Under the pieces are notes generated by a model. That model worked only from the letters and a program-made list of their open reading frames with translations, made no database searches and had not been told where the DNA came from. Of a DNA stretch of 64,000 bases, positions 19,179-29,115 are shown in pieces. The DNA is from MFD04580-c1 sp963702995 (GTDB taxonomy: Bacteria; Planctomycetota; Phycisphaerae; Tepidisphaerales; Tepidisphaeraceae): assembly GCA_963702995.1 (NCBI GenBank), contig OY969783.1:1426001-1490000 (forward strand), written 5' to 3'. Both the position numbers and the translations under genes were made by a program. Each line of letters begins with the position of its first letter. Within the stretch, counting starts at the first letter, position 1.

Positions 19179-21812
19179 ATGGTCGAAGCACCTTTGCGGC
19201 GGCGTCGATCCCGGCATCGCGGTGAGCTGGAGCCTTTGTGTTCGGTCCCGGCACTTCAGAAACGGCTTCATCGTTCTATCCCTCGGGTCGAAGATGATGT
19301 CGCTCGAACCGCGTTCGACGGGCCGCTCGAGGCAATCCTGATCGTGCTTCTATCGTTCGGCCCCCTGGCGTACGGCGCCGGGGAACCGCGCGGCGAGCTG
19401 GTAGTGCTGGCGCTTTGCGGCCTTCTCGCCATCGGGCTTGGGCTCCGCTTCGCGATCCACTCCTCGACCGCCTTCACGTGGACCCGCGCGTACGTGCCAC
19501 TCGGCCTGTTCGTGGCCTTGGCGATCGTCCAGTTGCTCCCGCTCCCTGTCGGCATCCTCCGCTTCGTCTCACCCGCGACGGTTGACATGCGACGGGAGCT
19601 GATGTCCGCGGCGCAAAACGGCCAGGCGGCGGAGCGGTATGCAAGCCTCAGTTTTTATCCGTGGGCAACCGCTCACGGGCTTCGACTGCTGGCGGCCGTA
19701 TCGACCGTCTTCGTCGTCACCGTGAGCGTCTACCGACGCGTCGATCAGGTTCGACGGCTTCTTACCGCGATCGCAATCATCGGAGCCCTGACGGCGTTAG
19801 TGGCGATTTATCAGAACGTCGCGACCGACCCGACCCTCTATGGCATTTTCGGGAGAATGCCCGCCGGGCAAGTTAATTCAGGGCCGTTCGTCAATCACAG
19901 TCATTTTGGCCAGTTCATGAATCTGACGATGGGCGCCTCCTGCGGGCTGCTCCTGATGACTCTTGATGAACGAAACCAAGCCCGCAGAGCCTCTCCAGGC
20001 CGACGTATTGCCAGACGACAGGCCGGGGCATGGCGCCTCTGGCTGCTCGGGCTATCCATCCTGGCGGGAGCGGCGACCATCTGCCTTTCACTCACTCGCG
20101 GCGGCATGCTGTCGCTTCTAGTCAGCGGAGGGATTACGGGCATCAGATTGGCGATGCGGCGCGGTCGCAAGCGCGGCAACGGCGCTGGGATGATGATTGG
20201 GGGTATCATCGCTCTGCTGTCGCTGGTCTACTTCGGTTTTGATACGGTTTACAATCACATTGCTGACTCCCGGCGTACGGCGCACGACACGGGCATTCGG
20301 TGGGAAATTATCAAAGAACTCTCTTCGGCCTGGATGCGCTTCCCACTCGTCGGGACCGGCCTTGGGACCCATGAAGTCGTCTTCCCTATGTATGACCTCG
20401 CAACGCGCATCGGTGACTTTACCCATGCGGAAAACGAATATGCCCAATTGATTGAGGAGACGGGGCTTGTCGGGCTCGCGTTGTGCGCAACGTTCCTCCT
20501 GATCGTTTTCCATCACTACCTGCGCCTGACAGCCCGAACGGGTGACCCGCTTAGGACGGCCGCGTTCGGGTTGGGGTTCGGTCTGATCGCGGTGCTGATC
20601 CATAGCCTCAGTGACTTCGGTCAGCATATGCCGGCGAATGCGCTACTTTCAGCCGCCTTCTTTGGGCTCATCGTGGGGATCGGGCGCGGGGCCGCGCGAC
20701 GCCGTGGCGACGCCCCGGATGAAGCAACGGTGACAACAGCGCCGCAACCCGCCCGAAGCGGCCGCCCTCTGGCCGGGTTCGCGCGGTGGTCCGTCGCGGC
20801 ACTCGTCATGCTCGGCTCCGCTCGGTGCATCTATTCGGCCGAAGTCGCGCGAGGCGCGGAAGCTTGCTGGCGATCGGCTTCGAACCTGGAAAACGCCCTC
20901 GCCGCCAGCGGCTGGCAGGACGGCTCCAACGACGATTACAGCACCTTGATCCGGCAGGCAAAGCAGGCGGCTGCCCTAGACCCTGGTAACGCCGTTTATG
21001 CTTACAGCTTGAATTACTATCGATGGCGCTCGATCAGCCGTGTGATCGACCCTCAGACCGGTGAGACGGTGATGACGCCCGATTCGATCGGATATGCGCG
21101 GCGGATCGCCTCCGATCTGAACGACGTCTTCCGCGTCTGTCCGACGTATGGCCGGGCCTACGCGCTCGCCGGCCAGATAGAATGGTTCGTACTCTCACAG
21201 GCGGAGGGCATCGATCATATTCACACGGGGTTTCGCCTTGCTCCCAACGAGCCGCTCGTTTGCTTCGCGGCCGGCCTGCTGGACGCGGATCAAGAGAATT
21301 GGGATGCCGCTCAGACGGAACTGCGCCGCGCGATCGCTCTGGACGGCTCTTCAGTTCCAAAGGTTCTTGACATCTATACACGCCGGCACGACATGCCCCA
21401 GCTGGCGCATGCGTTTGCTGCCAACGAGCCCAACGTCCTGCTGGCGCTCGCGGCCAAGTTCGAAGCCCAGGGTCGGGCCGAACTGGCGAGTGAGTGTCGG
21501 AGCGAAGCCGAGGCCCTCCAGCACCTTACAGCCATCAATGCGGACGCCACGCCTGAGATGCTTGAGCAGGAAGCTGAACGGTGCGAGACGGATCATCAAT
21601 TTGCCGCGGCCGAAGCCTATTACCGCCGCGCCCTGGCACCGCGCGATGAGCGCGTGGACTGGCACCTGCGGTTGGCGCACCTGCTAGCTAACCTGAACAA
21701 GACAGACGCCGCACTGGACGAAGCCCGCCTCTGCCTCAGTCTTCAACCCGCCTGCGCTGAGGCGCGCAAGATCATTGAGAACATCTGGGATCGTCCGGTG
21801 GAAAAACGCTGA
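19179..21812 (+). CDS. O-antigen-ligase-like membrane protein with C-terminal TPR region
   Basis: 877 residues. About a dozen hydrophobic helices occupy residues 50-570. They include the periplasmic-loop segment with GPFVNHSHFGQFMNLTMG and TRGGMLSLLVSGGI, and later LVGTGLGTHEVVFPMYD and FTHAENEYAQLIEETGLVGL; this N-H-x-x-E pattern is the Wzy/WaaL O-antigen ligase signature. Residues about 590-877 are soluble, helical and TPR-like (ALAGQIEWFVLSQAEG; AEAYYRRALAPRDERVDWHL). It would ligate or polymerise an undecaprenyl-linked glycan at the periplasmic face; the acceptor is unknown. Divergent from the Calx-beta gene. The N-terminal 45 residues are Arg-rich and the true start may lie further in. 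Confidence 0.82.
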   Translation: MVEAPLRRRRSRHRGELEPLCSVPALQKRLHRSIPRVEDDVARTAFDGPLEAILIVLLSFGPLAYGAGEPRGELVVLALCGLLAIGLGLRFAIHSSTAFTWTRAYVPLGLFVALAIVQLLPLPVGILRFVSPATVDMRRELMSAAQNGQAAERYASLSFYPWATAHGLRLLAAVSTVFVVTVSVYRRVDQVRRLLTAIAIIGALTALVAIYQNVATDPTLYGIFGRMPAGQVNSGPFVNHSHFGQFMNLTMGASCGLLLMTLDERNQARRASPGRRIARRQAGAWRLWLLGLSILAGAATICLSLTRGGMLSLLVSGGITGIRLAMRRGRKRGNGAGMMIGGIIALLSLVYFGFDTVYNHIADSRRTAHDTGIRWEIIKELSSAWMRFPLVGTGLGTHEVVFPMYDLATRIGDFTHAENEYAQLIEETGLVGLALCATFLLIVFHHYLRLTARTGDPLRTAAFGLGFGLIAVLIHSLSDFGQHMPANALLSAAFFGLIVGIGRGAARRRGDAPDEATVTTAPQPARSGRPLAGFARWSVAALVMLGSARCIYSAEVARGAEACWRSASNLENALAASGWQDGSNDDYSTLIRQAKQAAALDPGNAVYAYSLNYYRWRSISRVIDPQTGETVMTPDSIGYARRIASDLNDVFRVCPTYGRAYALAGQIEWFVLSQAEGIDHIHTGFRLAPNEPLVCFAAGLLDADQENWDAAQTELRRAIALDGSSVPKVLDIYTRRHDMPQLAHAFAANEPNVLLALAAKFEAQGRAELASECRSEAEALQHLTAINADATPEMLEQEAERCETDHQFAAAEAYYRRALAPRDERVDWHLRLAHLLANLNKTDAALDEARLCLSLQPACAEARKIIENIWDRPVEKR

Positions 21813-21827
21813 AGACCCGGCCCATGA

Positions 21828-24644
21828 TCAGGGGGCCGCCTGTGCGGCCTTTCGCTCCAACCGGCGCAGCAGCATGGGGCGGAGGGCGAGGATTGTGGCG
21901 AGGTAGATGCAGGCGGTCCCCAGGGTCATGACCAGGCCCAGGCTGCGCAGGCCCTTGTGGTTGGCGAAGGCCCAGAAGAAGCCGAAGCTGCTCGAGGTGA
22001 CGAATGCGCACAGGGCCAGCGCGCGGTCGCTGGCGTCCCAGCCGCGCCAAGCGCGGCGGGGGTCGTCGCGGGCCTCCATGTAACGGTGCGCCATGAAGAC
22101 GCCGTACTCGTGGCCGGCGCCGATCAGGATCGGCAGGCCGAAGAAATTGGCGAAGTTCCAGTTCACTTTCAAAAGCCCCATGATCGACACCAGGACCGGC
22201 AACCCCAGCGCCAGAACGCTGACCGCCAACAGCGTCAGGCGCACGTTCCGCAGGTCAACAAAGACAAGCACCAGGATCAGCGTCAACGCGTAGGCCGTCG
22301 CCTTGTAAAACGACTTCTCGATCGCCTGGGTGGAATGGTAGATGTTGATCGCGATCCCCGTCACGCCCGGGTTTTTGGGGACAGAATCGACGCGGGCTTC
22401 AACGTCCTTCACAAATCGCTCTAGCTTTCGGCGGCCCCATAGATCCTCCGACGGGTAAACGTGTAGCGCGTAGGTTCCGTCGTCGCTGACGAGGTGGCCG
22501 CGGAGCTCGTACGGAAGCTCATTTATTCGCGGCGGCCCGGGATTGAACTGGGCGAGCATCCGCCGCAACTCGCGGACGAAACCGACCTGCCACGCTGAGA
22601 GCCGGGCGGCCGCTTCGGCCCCGGCGGCGGGGCCGGCGCTTTCGGCGGCCGCCAGTTGATCGGCGACCGCCGTGAGCTGTTCCGCCGCGGGCGACGCCGA
22701 CAACTGCCGCGCGAGCGCTCGGGCGGAGGCGGCAATTCGGCCAACGTCGGCCGGGCGGATCGCGTCCGGCTCGGCCCACGCGATCGCCGGCAGTCCCGCC
22801 GCGTGCGTGCCGAGCCAGTCCGCGTTGTCGTAAGCCTCCAGGATGCTTTCAGTGTGATCGACGAGTTCCGAGCCGCGAAGCTTCTCCCGCACCTCGCGGA
22901 GTTTGCCGAGGTCCTTCGACAAGACGACCGCCGACCAGGTCTGGAGCTTGCGCACCAGGCTGACCGACTCGCTTGGCGCCTGCAGCTTCAATAACCCCGG
23001 GTCAAAGCTGGCTCTAATGCCGAATGGGATCCCGGCGAGCAATATCACCGCCCAAAGGCACGGGCCGACGAGCCAACGATGTCGTCTGGTCGCCGGCCCC
23101 TCAGGTTGATCCGACGGGGCCTGAGTCGCGCCGCTGGCGTCACCGCTGGCGGCCGCCTCTTCTTCGATCGCGGGGAGCTTTGGAGGGAACAGCGACAGGA
23201 TCGCGGGAAGGACGAACCACCCCGAGGCCAGGCAGAGCAGCAGCCCCCCGCCGGCGATGATGCCGAGATCGGCCGCCCCCTTGAAATCCGTCAGAGTGGA
23301 GACAAGGAACGCGCCGGCCGCCCCCAGGCAGGCGGTGTTGATGGAGACGCCCACTTGCCGGAAGACCGCTGTCCAGACGGCCGCCGGGCTAACACGGGCG
23401 TCGCGGCGGCCGGCCTCTTGCCGGTATCGCATCAGAACCTGCACCAGGTAATCCATTCCGATGCCAATCAGGGCGATCAGGAAGACAATCGACAGAAGGT
23501 TCAGTTCACCCTTGGCAAGGGTCGCCCAACCGAAGGTCCACCCGATCCCAACGCCCAGCGCAAGCTCGGCCGCCAGCGCCAGCCAGACCGACCGGAGCAT
23601 GACGGTCAGGCCGACGAAGACGGCGATCATCGCCGCGATTTCGGCTTTGCGGGAGTCCCGGTCGGTCGTCCGCATCTCGGCCGCCTCGAGCGCGGGTCGC
23701 CCGGTCAGGCCGGCTTTGAGATCGGAGAACGGAGCGGCCGCCTCGGCGGTGGCGGAACGGATCGACTCGACAGTCTCCGAAACCGCCGTCAGCGACGTCC
23801 GATCCACACGCGGGTAGACGCGTACGAGCATCACGTGCCTCGTCGAGTCGCTTTCGTCAGCCAGGTAGTAGTAGCCGCGGCGCGAGGGGTCGCCGTTGTC
23901 GAGCGACGCTAGGTCTGGCAGGACGGGCGGCGGCACCGCCGGCGAAGACGTCGTGGCCGGCGACACGGCGGGCGGTGCGCCCGGCGTGTCGCCAGCCCCC
24001 GGTGCTCCACGTGGCTGGGTCAGCGTCTGACCCCAACTCTCCGCGAGTAAGCCAACGAACGGCCGCACATCGCTACTGGGGAGAGCGGCCGCTCTGTCGG
24101 CAACCGCCTGCTGAAGCGTCACCCCGTTCAGGAAACGCTCCATCGGCGAGGCGCCCGTTGTTGAGGCGAGGAGGCCGGGCTTTTCAGCCCATAGTCTCAC
24201 AAGGGGGACGAACCGCCGCGCGTCTTCGAGGAGCTGGGGCAGTCGCTCGCGGTTTTCGAATAGGATGCCCTGGGCCCCGAGGCGATCAAGAGGGACTTTG
24301 GCATCCACGGCCGCCACATATTTCGGCATGGTCGCGAGGCGCGCGGCGACGGCATCCGCCAAGCCGGTCCAACGCTGCGGCGCCGGCGGGTGGGCGGGGT
24401 CGCAAGGCTGGATCAGGACATAGATCGCTTCGTTCTCGGGGAACTCTTCGACAAAGTGAAGGTATTCGCGGAAGAACGGGACGTTGGATGAGAAGAGCTT
24501 GTTCTGGTCCGACGAGATCTCAAGCCGCGTGACGGCGAGACCGACCGACACGAGGAGGCTAAGCCCGGCGGCCGCAAGGGTCAGCCGCGGGCGGGCGACG
24601 ACGGCCAGGACCAGTTTGAGCAGCCACCGCTGAATCAGGTGCAT
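21828..24644 (-). CDS. hpnN: HpnN-like RND/MMPL superfamily transporter
   Basis: 938 residues. The MMPL fold is duplicated: an N-terminal helix, a periplasmic domain (residues 40-320), a five-helix bundle (LNLLSIVFLIALIGIGMDYL), a second periplasmic domain, and a second bundle (VNWNFANFFGLPILIGAGHE and later FVTSSSFGFFWAFANHKGLR). HpnN proteins move hopanoids to the outer membrane, and squalene genes hpnCDE lie 12 kb away, so this is the best reading. Other MMPL lipid exporters remain possible. Its stop is only 16 bases from the stop of the O-antigen-ligase-like gene (convergent). Confidence 0.82.
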   Translation of the reverse strand: MHLIQRWLLKLVLAVVARPRLTLAAAGLSLLVSVGLAVTRLEISSDQNKLFSSNVPFFREYLHFVEEFPENEAIYVLIQPCDPAHPPAPQRWTGLADAVAARLATMPKYVAAVDAKVPLDRLGAQGILFENRERLPQLLEDARRFVPLVRLWAEKPGLLASTTGASPMERFLNGVTLQQAVADRAAALPSSDVRPFVGLLAESWGQTLTQPRGAPGAGDTPGAPPAVSPATTSSPAVPPPVLPDLASLDNGDPSRRGYYYLADESDSTRHVMLVRVYPRVDRTSLTAVSETVESIRSATAEAAAPFSDLKAGLTGRPALEAAEMRTTDRDSRKAEIAAMIAVFVGLTVMLRSVWLALAAELALGVGIGWTFGWATLAKGELNLLSIVFLIALIGIGMDYLVQVLMRYRQEAGRRDARVSPAAVWTAVFRQVGVSINTACLGAAGAFLVSTLTDFKGAADLGIIAGGGLLLCLASGWFVLPAILSLFPPKLPAIEEEAAASGDASGATQAPSDQPEGPATRRHRWLVGPCLWAVILLAGIPFGIRASFDPGLLKLQAPSESVSLVRKLQTWSAVVLSKDLGKLREVREKLRGSELVDHTESILEAYDNADWLGTHAAGLPAIAWAEPDAIRPADVGRIAASARALARQLSASPAAEQLTAVADQLAAAESAGPAAGAEAAARLSAWQVGFVRELRRMLAQFNPGPPRINELPYELRGHLVSDDGTYALHVYPSEDLWGRRKLERFVKDVEARVDSVPKNPGVTGIAINIYHSTQAIEKSFYKATAYALTLILVLVFVDLRNVRLTLLAVSVLALGLPVLVSIMGLLKVNWNFANFFGLPILIGAGHEYGVFMAHRYMEARDDPRRAWRGWDASDRALALCAFVTSSSFGFFWAFANHKGLRSLGLVMTLGTACIYLATILALRPMLLRRLERKAAQAAP

Positions 24645-24690
24645 CGGCGGGCGCGCTCCGGGGTGGCGGTGGGCTGAGGTCGATGCCGGG

Positions 24691-26085
24691 TCATGCCATC
24701 ACCGTCCGCTTCGCCAAGCCGCTGACCGTTTCCCACGCGGCGCCGGGGAACCGCTGCGCGTCGGCCAGCACGTCTTCCATCGCCAGCAGGAACCAGTCCA
24801 TGTCTTCTTTCGTGATCGTCAGCGGCGGAAGGAACTTGATCACCTCGGTGTGGTACCCGGCGACCTGGGCCAGGATCCGATGCTTCTGCAGCAACGGGAT
24901 GATAATCATCTGGCCGAACACGCCGAAGTTCAGCTTGTGAAGCATGTCCCATGCCATCTTCAGCTTGAACGATTCCTTCGGCCGGGCGAAATCCATCGCG
25001 AACATCAGGCCCTTGCCGCGGACATCGGCGACGAACGGGCATGTCGGTGCGAGCTTCTTCAGGCGGCTCATCACATAGTCCCCCATCGCCGCCGCGTTCT
25101 CGACCAGCTTCTCTTCTTCGATCACATGCAGGCTCGCCAGGGCGGCCGCCATCGCGAGATCATTCTGGCCGAACGTGTTCGAGTGGACGACGCAGCGCTC
25201 CATCGTGTTGAAGACGCACTCCATCACGCTGGATCGGGTGATGATGGCCCCAACGGGGACATAGCCTCCAGAAAGCGCCTTGGCGGTGCAGACAATATCC
25301 GGCTCGACATCCGGGAAGTGCTGAAAGCAGAACCACTTGCCCGTCCGCCCCAGGCCCGATTGCACCTCGTCCAGAATCAGGAGCGAGCCATGCTTGCGGC
25401 AGAGCCGCTGGGCTTCGGCGAGGTAGCCGTCGGCCACGACTTCACACGTCTTGCCCTGGACCGGCTCGACGATGAACGCGGCCGCCTCGCGCTTCGCCAG
25501 CGCCGCCTCGAGCGCCGCGAGGTCGTTGAACGGCACTTTCACGCCCCCCGGCAGCAGTTCACCAAAGCGCTCGCGGAAGAACTCGGCCCCGTTGAGAGAG
25601 AGCGCTCCGGTGGACAGTCCGTGGAAGGCGTGGTCACAGAAGATGACGTCCCGGCGGCCGGTGACGCACCGAGCAAACTTGATCGCCCCTTCGATGGTCT
25701 CCGTCCCGCTGTTGCAGAAAAAGACCCGCGAGAGCTCAGCGCCCGACGCGCTGGCGTGCTTGGTGAGTAATTCCGCCGTCACGCCGCTCAGCAGGCCGCA
25801 ATCCATCCGGACCAGGTTGGGCAGGTCGCGTTCCAGCACCTGCTGGAGGACGGCTTTGATCTTCGGATGGTTGCGCCCCAACGCAAAGACCCCCCACCCC
25901 GTGAGCAGGTCAAGGTACTTGTTCCCGTCGCCGTCCCACAGGTAGCACCCTTCGCCACGGACGTAGCCACGGTCAAACCCGATCGCCCGCAACATCTTGA
26001 CGAAGACAGGGTTGATGTGCTCGTCGTGAAGGTCGTACTGGCGGCCGTCGTGCTGCTCGAGCCATTTGAAAAAGTCCGTATGCAT
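24691..26085 (-). CDS. Class III PLP-dependent aminotransferase, HpnO candidate
   Basis: 464 residues. The class III pattern is clear: cofactor-binding FCNSGTETIEGAIKFAR, the Asp of LLILDEVQSGLGRTG, and the Schiff-base Lys in VCTAKALSGGYVPVGAI. The start ATG 26085 (MHTDFFKWLEQHDGRQYDLH) begins the conserved N-terminal arm; the open frame to 26559 has no family similarity. Class III relatives include ornithine and acetylornithine aminotransferases and HpnO, which aminates the hopanoid side chain. The gene starts upstream of and on the same strand as the HpnN-like transporter with a 46-base gap, which favours the HpnO role. That assignment is inference from context. Confidence 0.88.
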   Translation of the reverse strand: MHTDFFKWLEQHDGRQYDLHDEHINPVFVKMLRAIGFDRGYVRGEGCYLWDGDGNKYLDLLTGWGVFALGRNHPKIKAVLQQVLERDLPNLVRMDCGLLSGVTAELLTKHASASGAELSRVFFCNSGTETIEGAIKFARCVTGRRDVIFCDHAFHGLSTGALSLNGAEFFRERFGELLPGGVKVPFNDLAALEAALAKREAAAFIVEPVQGKTCEVVADGYLAEAQRLCRKHGSLLILDEVQSGLGRTGKWFCFQHFPDVEPDIVCTAKALSGGYVPVGAIITRSSVMECVFNTMERCVVHSNTFGQNDLAMAAALASLHVIEEEKLVENAAAMGDYVMSRLKKLAPTCPFVADVRGKGLMFAMDFARPKESFKLKMAWDMLHKLNFGVFGQMIIIPLLQKHRILAQVAGYHTEVIKFLPPLTITKEDMDWFLLAMEDVLADAQRFPGAAWETVSGLAKRTVMA

Positions 26086-26443
26086 TCGAGGGGTTCGATT
26101 CCGGGGTTGAAGCATCACACCTGGCGCAAACCGTGCCGCTGACAATTGTAGTGCCAACTCTTCGCCGGGCGAGCGGCGGGGCGGCCGCTCTGCGGGTGAA
26201 AATGCCGGCATTATATCGCATTGTCGGCCGGAACAACCCTCCGAGTGGAATGTTCCGGAACGTTGAAAGGAGGCGACCCTGGAATAATGGCCGCGTCGGG
26301 CCTGTAGTGCATCCACGAGCGTCGTCCCATCTCGGCGACGGGGAACTGGACAACCTTCGAACGCCGACGTTGGCAAACGTAACCCAGCGGCCCAAACCTC
26401 CTGTTCGGCCAACACGTTCGGATCCCCGGATAAGGCAACAGCT
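26086..26443. other. Intergenic region between divergent aminotransferase and thioredoxin-like gene
   Basis: About 360 bases. An 8-bp inverted repeat (CCGGAACA at 26228-26235, TGTTCCGG at 26251-26258, 15 bases apart) is the only structured element I see. It could be a regulator-binding site. Confidence 0.4.
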
Positions 26444-27656
26444 ATGGCTGAACCTGAGAGCGTGGATGAGACGAGAACGAGTGGCCGGCCCGGGATAGCG
26501 AGCCCGCCCGTCGCTGGGGCCGTTTCGTCCTGGTGTCGCCGTCGTCGAGCGGCCGTCATCGGCGTCGGGCTCGTGGCGGGCGTTGCGCTGGTCGCGGAGC
26601 GGCGGCCGCTCCGCCAGATGGCCTTCGCCTACGCGATCACACATCACGCCGCGCCGACCACCGCGGGGATGGAAGCGATGGTCTCGGCCGATTGCTCCCC
26701 GATCCCGCCCCTGCTCAGCTTGTGGGGTTCGGGCCGGCTGCCGCAACGGCATTTCGTCCTCGACCGACTGGAGAGGCGAATCAGCCCTCTGCCGCACCCA
26801 CTGGAACGAGCTGCGGCCGCTCGTGCTCGAGGCCGCCACCAGTCCAGACGTGGACCTGCTGGAGCCCGGCATCGCCGTTCTCTGCCGTCATGAGCCCGCG
26901 ACGGCGACCCAGGTCGCCCTTTCAATGCTTTTGAACGTGGACCCCGAGGTGCGGCTGACAGCCCTTCGATCGCTCGGCCAGATCAACGCGTCAGGGACCG
27001 TCGATCAGGTCGTTCAGTTGCTGGAAGACCCCGACAGGGCCGTTCGGGTGACCGCTTACAGCATCGCCGCGCGGCTTACGGGGCAGGAACTGTCGAGCAG
27101 CGTAGCTGACCCGCTTGCTCGCCAAAGAGCGGCAACGGCGTTTCGTGCGGCCGCCTCCACCCAGCCGACCACACCCTTCGACGCCTCCGCCCTTCCGGCC
27201 CCCGCGCCCCTGATGACGGCTCCGGGCTTCGCGCTCCCCGGCATTGATGGGGAGGCGATCCGACTGGAAAGCCTCCGCGGAAAAATCGTGCTGCTCAACT
27301 TCTGGTCAACCGGATGCGGCCCTTGCATCGCCGAGATGCCGGCTCTGATTCAGTTCCAGTCGCGGCATGTGGGGAAGGTGGTCGTGATCGGGATCAACGT
27401 TGATAGCGTCGAGGATGACGACGCCCCCGGCCCCTCCGAAGACCCGACGCCCAAGGTCGTCGCGATGGCCCGCGCCAAAGGGCTCACGTACCCGGTCATC
27501 GTCGATCGGAAAGGGGCGATCGTCGGCCCGTACGACGGGTCGGGCGTCCCGCTCAATGTGCTCATCGACAGCGAGGGGAAGATCCGCCGGAGATTTGTCG
27601 GGCCGCGGTCGGTGGAGGTACTGGAACAGATGCTGGCCGAGTTCAGCAACCCGTGA
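26444..27656 (+). CDS. Membrane-anchored HEAT-repeat and TlpA-like thioredoxin protein (frameshifted)
   Basis: The N-terminal piece (ATG 26444) has a cytoplasmic tail and one membrane helix (AAVIGVGLVAGVALVA). The continuation in the next frame has HEAT-like repeats (VDPEVRLTALRSLGQINASG; DPDRAVRVTAYSIAARL) and then a TlpA/ResA-type thioredoxin fold with the CXXC motif in NFWSTGCGPCIAEMP. The two frames join if one C is removed from the CCC at 26785-26787, giving about 403 residues. The thioredoxin part would face the periplasm and reduce or exchange disulfides, for example in cytochrome maturation. HEAT repeats fused to TlpA are an unusual pairing. Confidence 0.82.
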
Positions 27657-27705
27657 CGTAATCGAAACGTCACTGCGGGCGTCGCGCTCATGTGTAACGC
27701 CGTGG

Positions 27706-28916
27706 TTGGATCGGAGCTCTCAGCAGGAGATCAAAACCATCTACGTTCCCGCCTTCCCGCTCGCACGGTGGGTTGTTGCGAATTGGTGGTCGCTGCTGAA
27801 TGAGACCTGTCCCGAGGAGTTCCCACCGTCGCCCGCCGCGATTTGGGATGCGCAAGAACGCGGGTGGCTGCAACGCCATTGCCTTCGATCCGCCGACTCC
27901 GGTCTGTTCCTGCCTCGTTTGTGCCTATGGAACGATGGGCGACATCTTATAGCGAACTGGGTGGCCGACGCCGAAGACGCTTTCCCCAGCATGCCGGGAC
28001 CCTTTCTGTACAGTTCGACTTCTCGCATCAACGCTCTTGATGGCCAAGACGCATTATGTAGCTTTGTAGGTACCGTACTGAGATGGGTTGAATCAAACCC
28101 CGATGCTCGGGCCCAGAGCCTTCGAGCAAACTGGTCAGCCATCACTGAAGCCGATGCGGATGAAAGGGCGTTCTGCAAGGCCGCCGGAACAATGGGGCTC
28201 GATCCTTATTCGACCCCGTCTTGGCCGACCGGCCTGGTGGACCTGTTGGAGCGGCTGAGCGCGGACGAGGTTCCGCCGATCGTCTCGGATTTCTTCTCGG
28301 CGGTTACTCGCGAATCCGCAGTTGCTCTCTGGCAGTGGGTAGATCGGCGCAGCAGGTCGGGCGCCTCGGCTCGGCGCTATCCCCACCGTTATTCGGGCTC
28401 GACATGACCTCGCCCGCGGGACAGGCGGGCGTGAACGCAGCCCGCCAACTACGGCGGCGGCTCGGGATCGACGATGCGGCGACATTGCCCGGTGTGGCGG
28501 ATGTGATGGAACAAACCGGCCTGGGTCGAATTGCTTTCGAAGAGAACAATCATCAACCGCCCGGGTCGGTCAGGGCGGCGGTCGGATGGCAGTCGTCGGG
28601 GAAGGCGGCGATCCTCGGCCCGGAGCCTCACTCACCGGAAAGCAAGCGATTTATGCTCGCCAGAGGTCTCTTTCATGCCGCGTTCCTATGCCAGAACGGG
28701 GCCCGACTGCTCACCCGCGCGCATGACTGGGATCAACAGGCGTCTCGCGGGTTCGCCGCCGAACTGCTAGCGCCAAGGGCGGCGTTGGCGGCCGAGGTCC
28801 CGGCGAACCTAGACGATGATGAACGCGACGATCGGATAGCCGACCTGGCAAGAAAGTATGAAGTCCACCCCGAACTGGTACGCCGTCAGCTTCAAAACGC
28901 CTCGCGCCAGGCCTAG
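27706..28916 (+). CDS. ImmA/IrrE-like protein with degenerate metallopeptidase motif (frameshifted)
   Basis: Two overlapping frames look like one protein of about 403 residues. The first (27706-28407; TTG start, no better codon) begins YVPAFPLARWVVANWWSLL and ends in LWQWVDR. The second carries SAQQVGRLGSALSPPLFGLD and then an ImmA/IrrE-type region. The join needs one added base near 28342. The zinc motif expected in RFTLAHELGH-type sequences is replaced by RFMLARGLFHAA, so only the last His remains. The following RGFAAELLAP matches the family. It probably lacks protease activity and may act as a sensor or antitoxin-like regulator. No helix-turn-helix partner lies beside it. Confidence 0.6.
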
Positions 28917-29115
28917 CGCCTGCGCAACAAGCCCGTCGGGCACTTCGTGCTCCCCAGCCGCCCCGGCGCTGCGTCTCAAAAACGCGAAGCTCGGCGGACC
29001 GATCCCTCCTGAGCGGTTTGGCCTCTCCTTCGGTACGCCCTCCGCGTTCGCTGATCCGACCTTCCGCACGATGGTCGGCCGACAAGCGACGGCAAGAAAG
29101 ACTGGCCCGCGGCCG

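Noticed and set aside
18853..19254. 133-codon frame covering the Calx-beta start and intergenic region
   Set aside because: No similarity and it overlaps the signal peptide of the real gene on the same strand in another frame.
26088..26106. GGGGTTCGATTCCGGGG resembling a tRNA T-arm
   Set aside because: The stem does not pair, there is no acceptor, D or anticodon arm, and it abuts the aminotransferase start.
28809..29069. 86-codon frame on the minus strand after the ImmA-like gene
   Set aside because: No family similarity; part of it is antisense to the real gene end.
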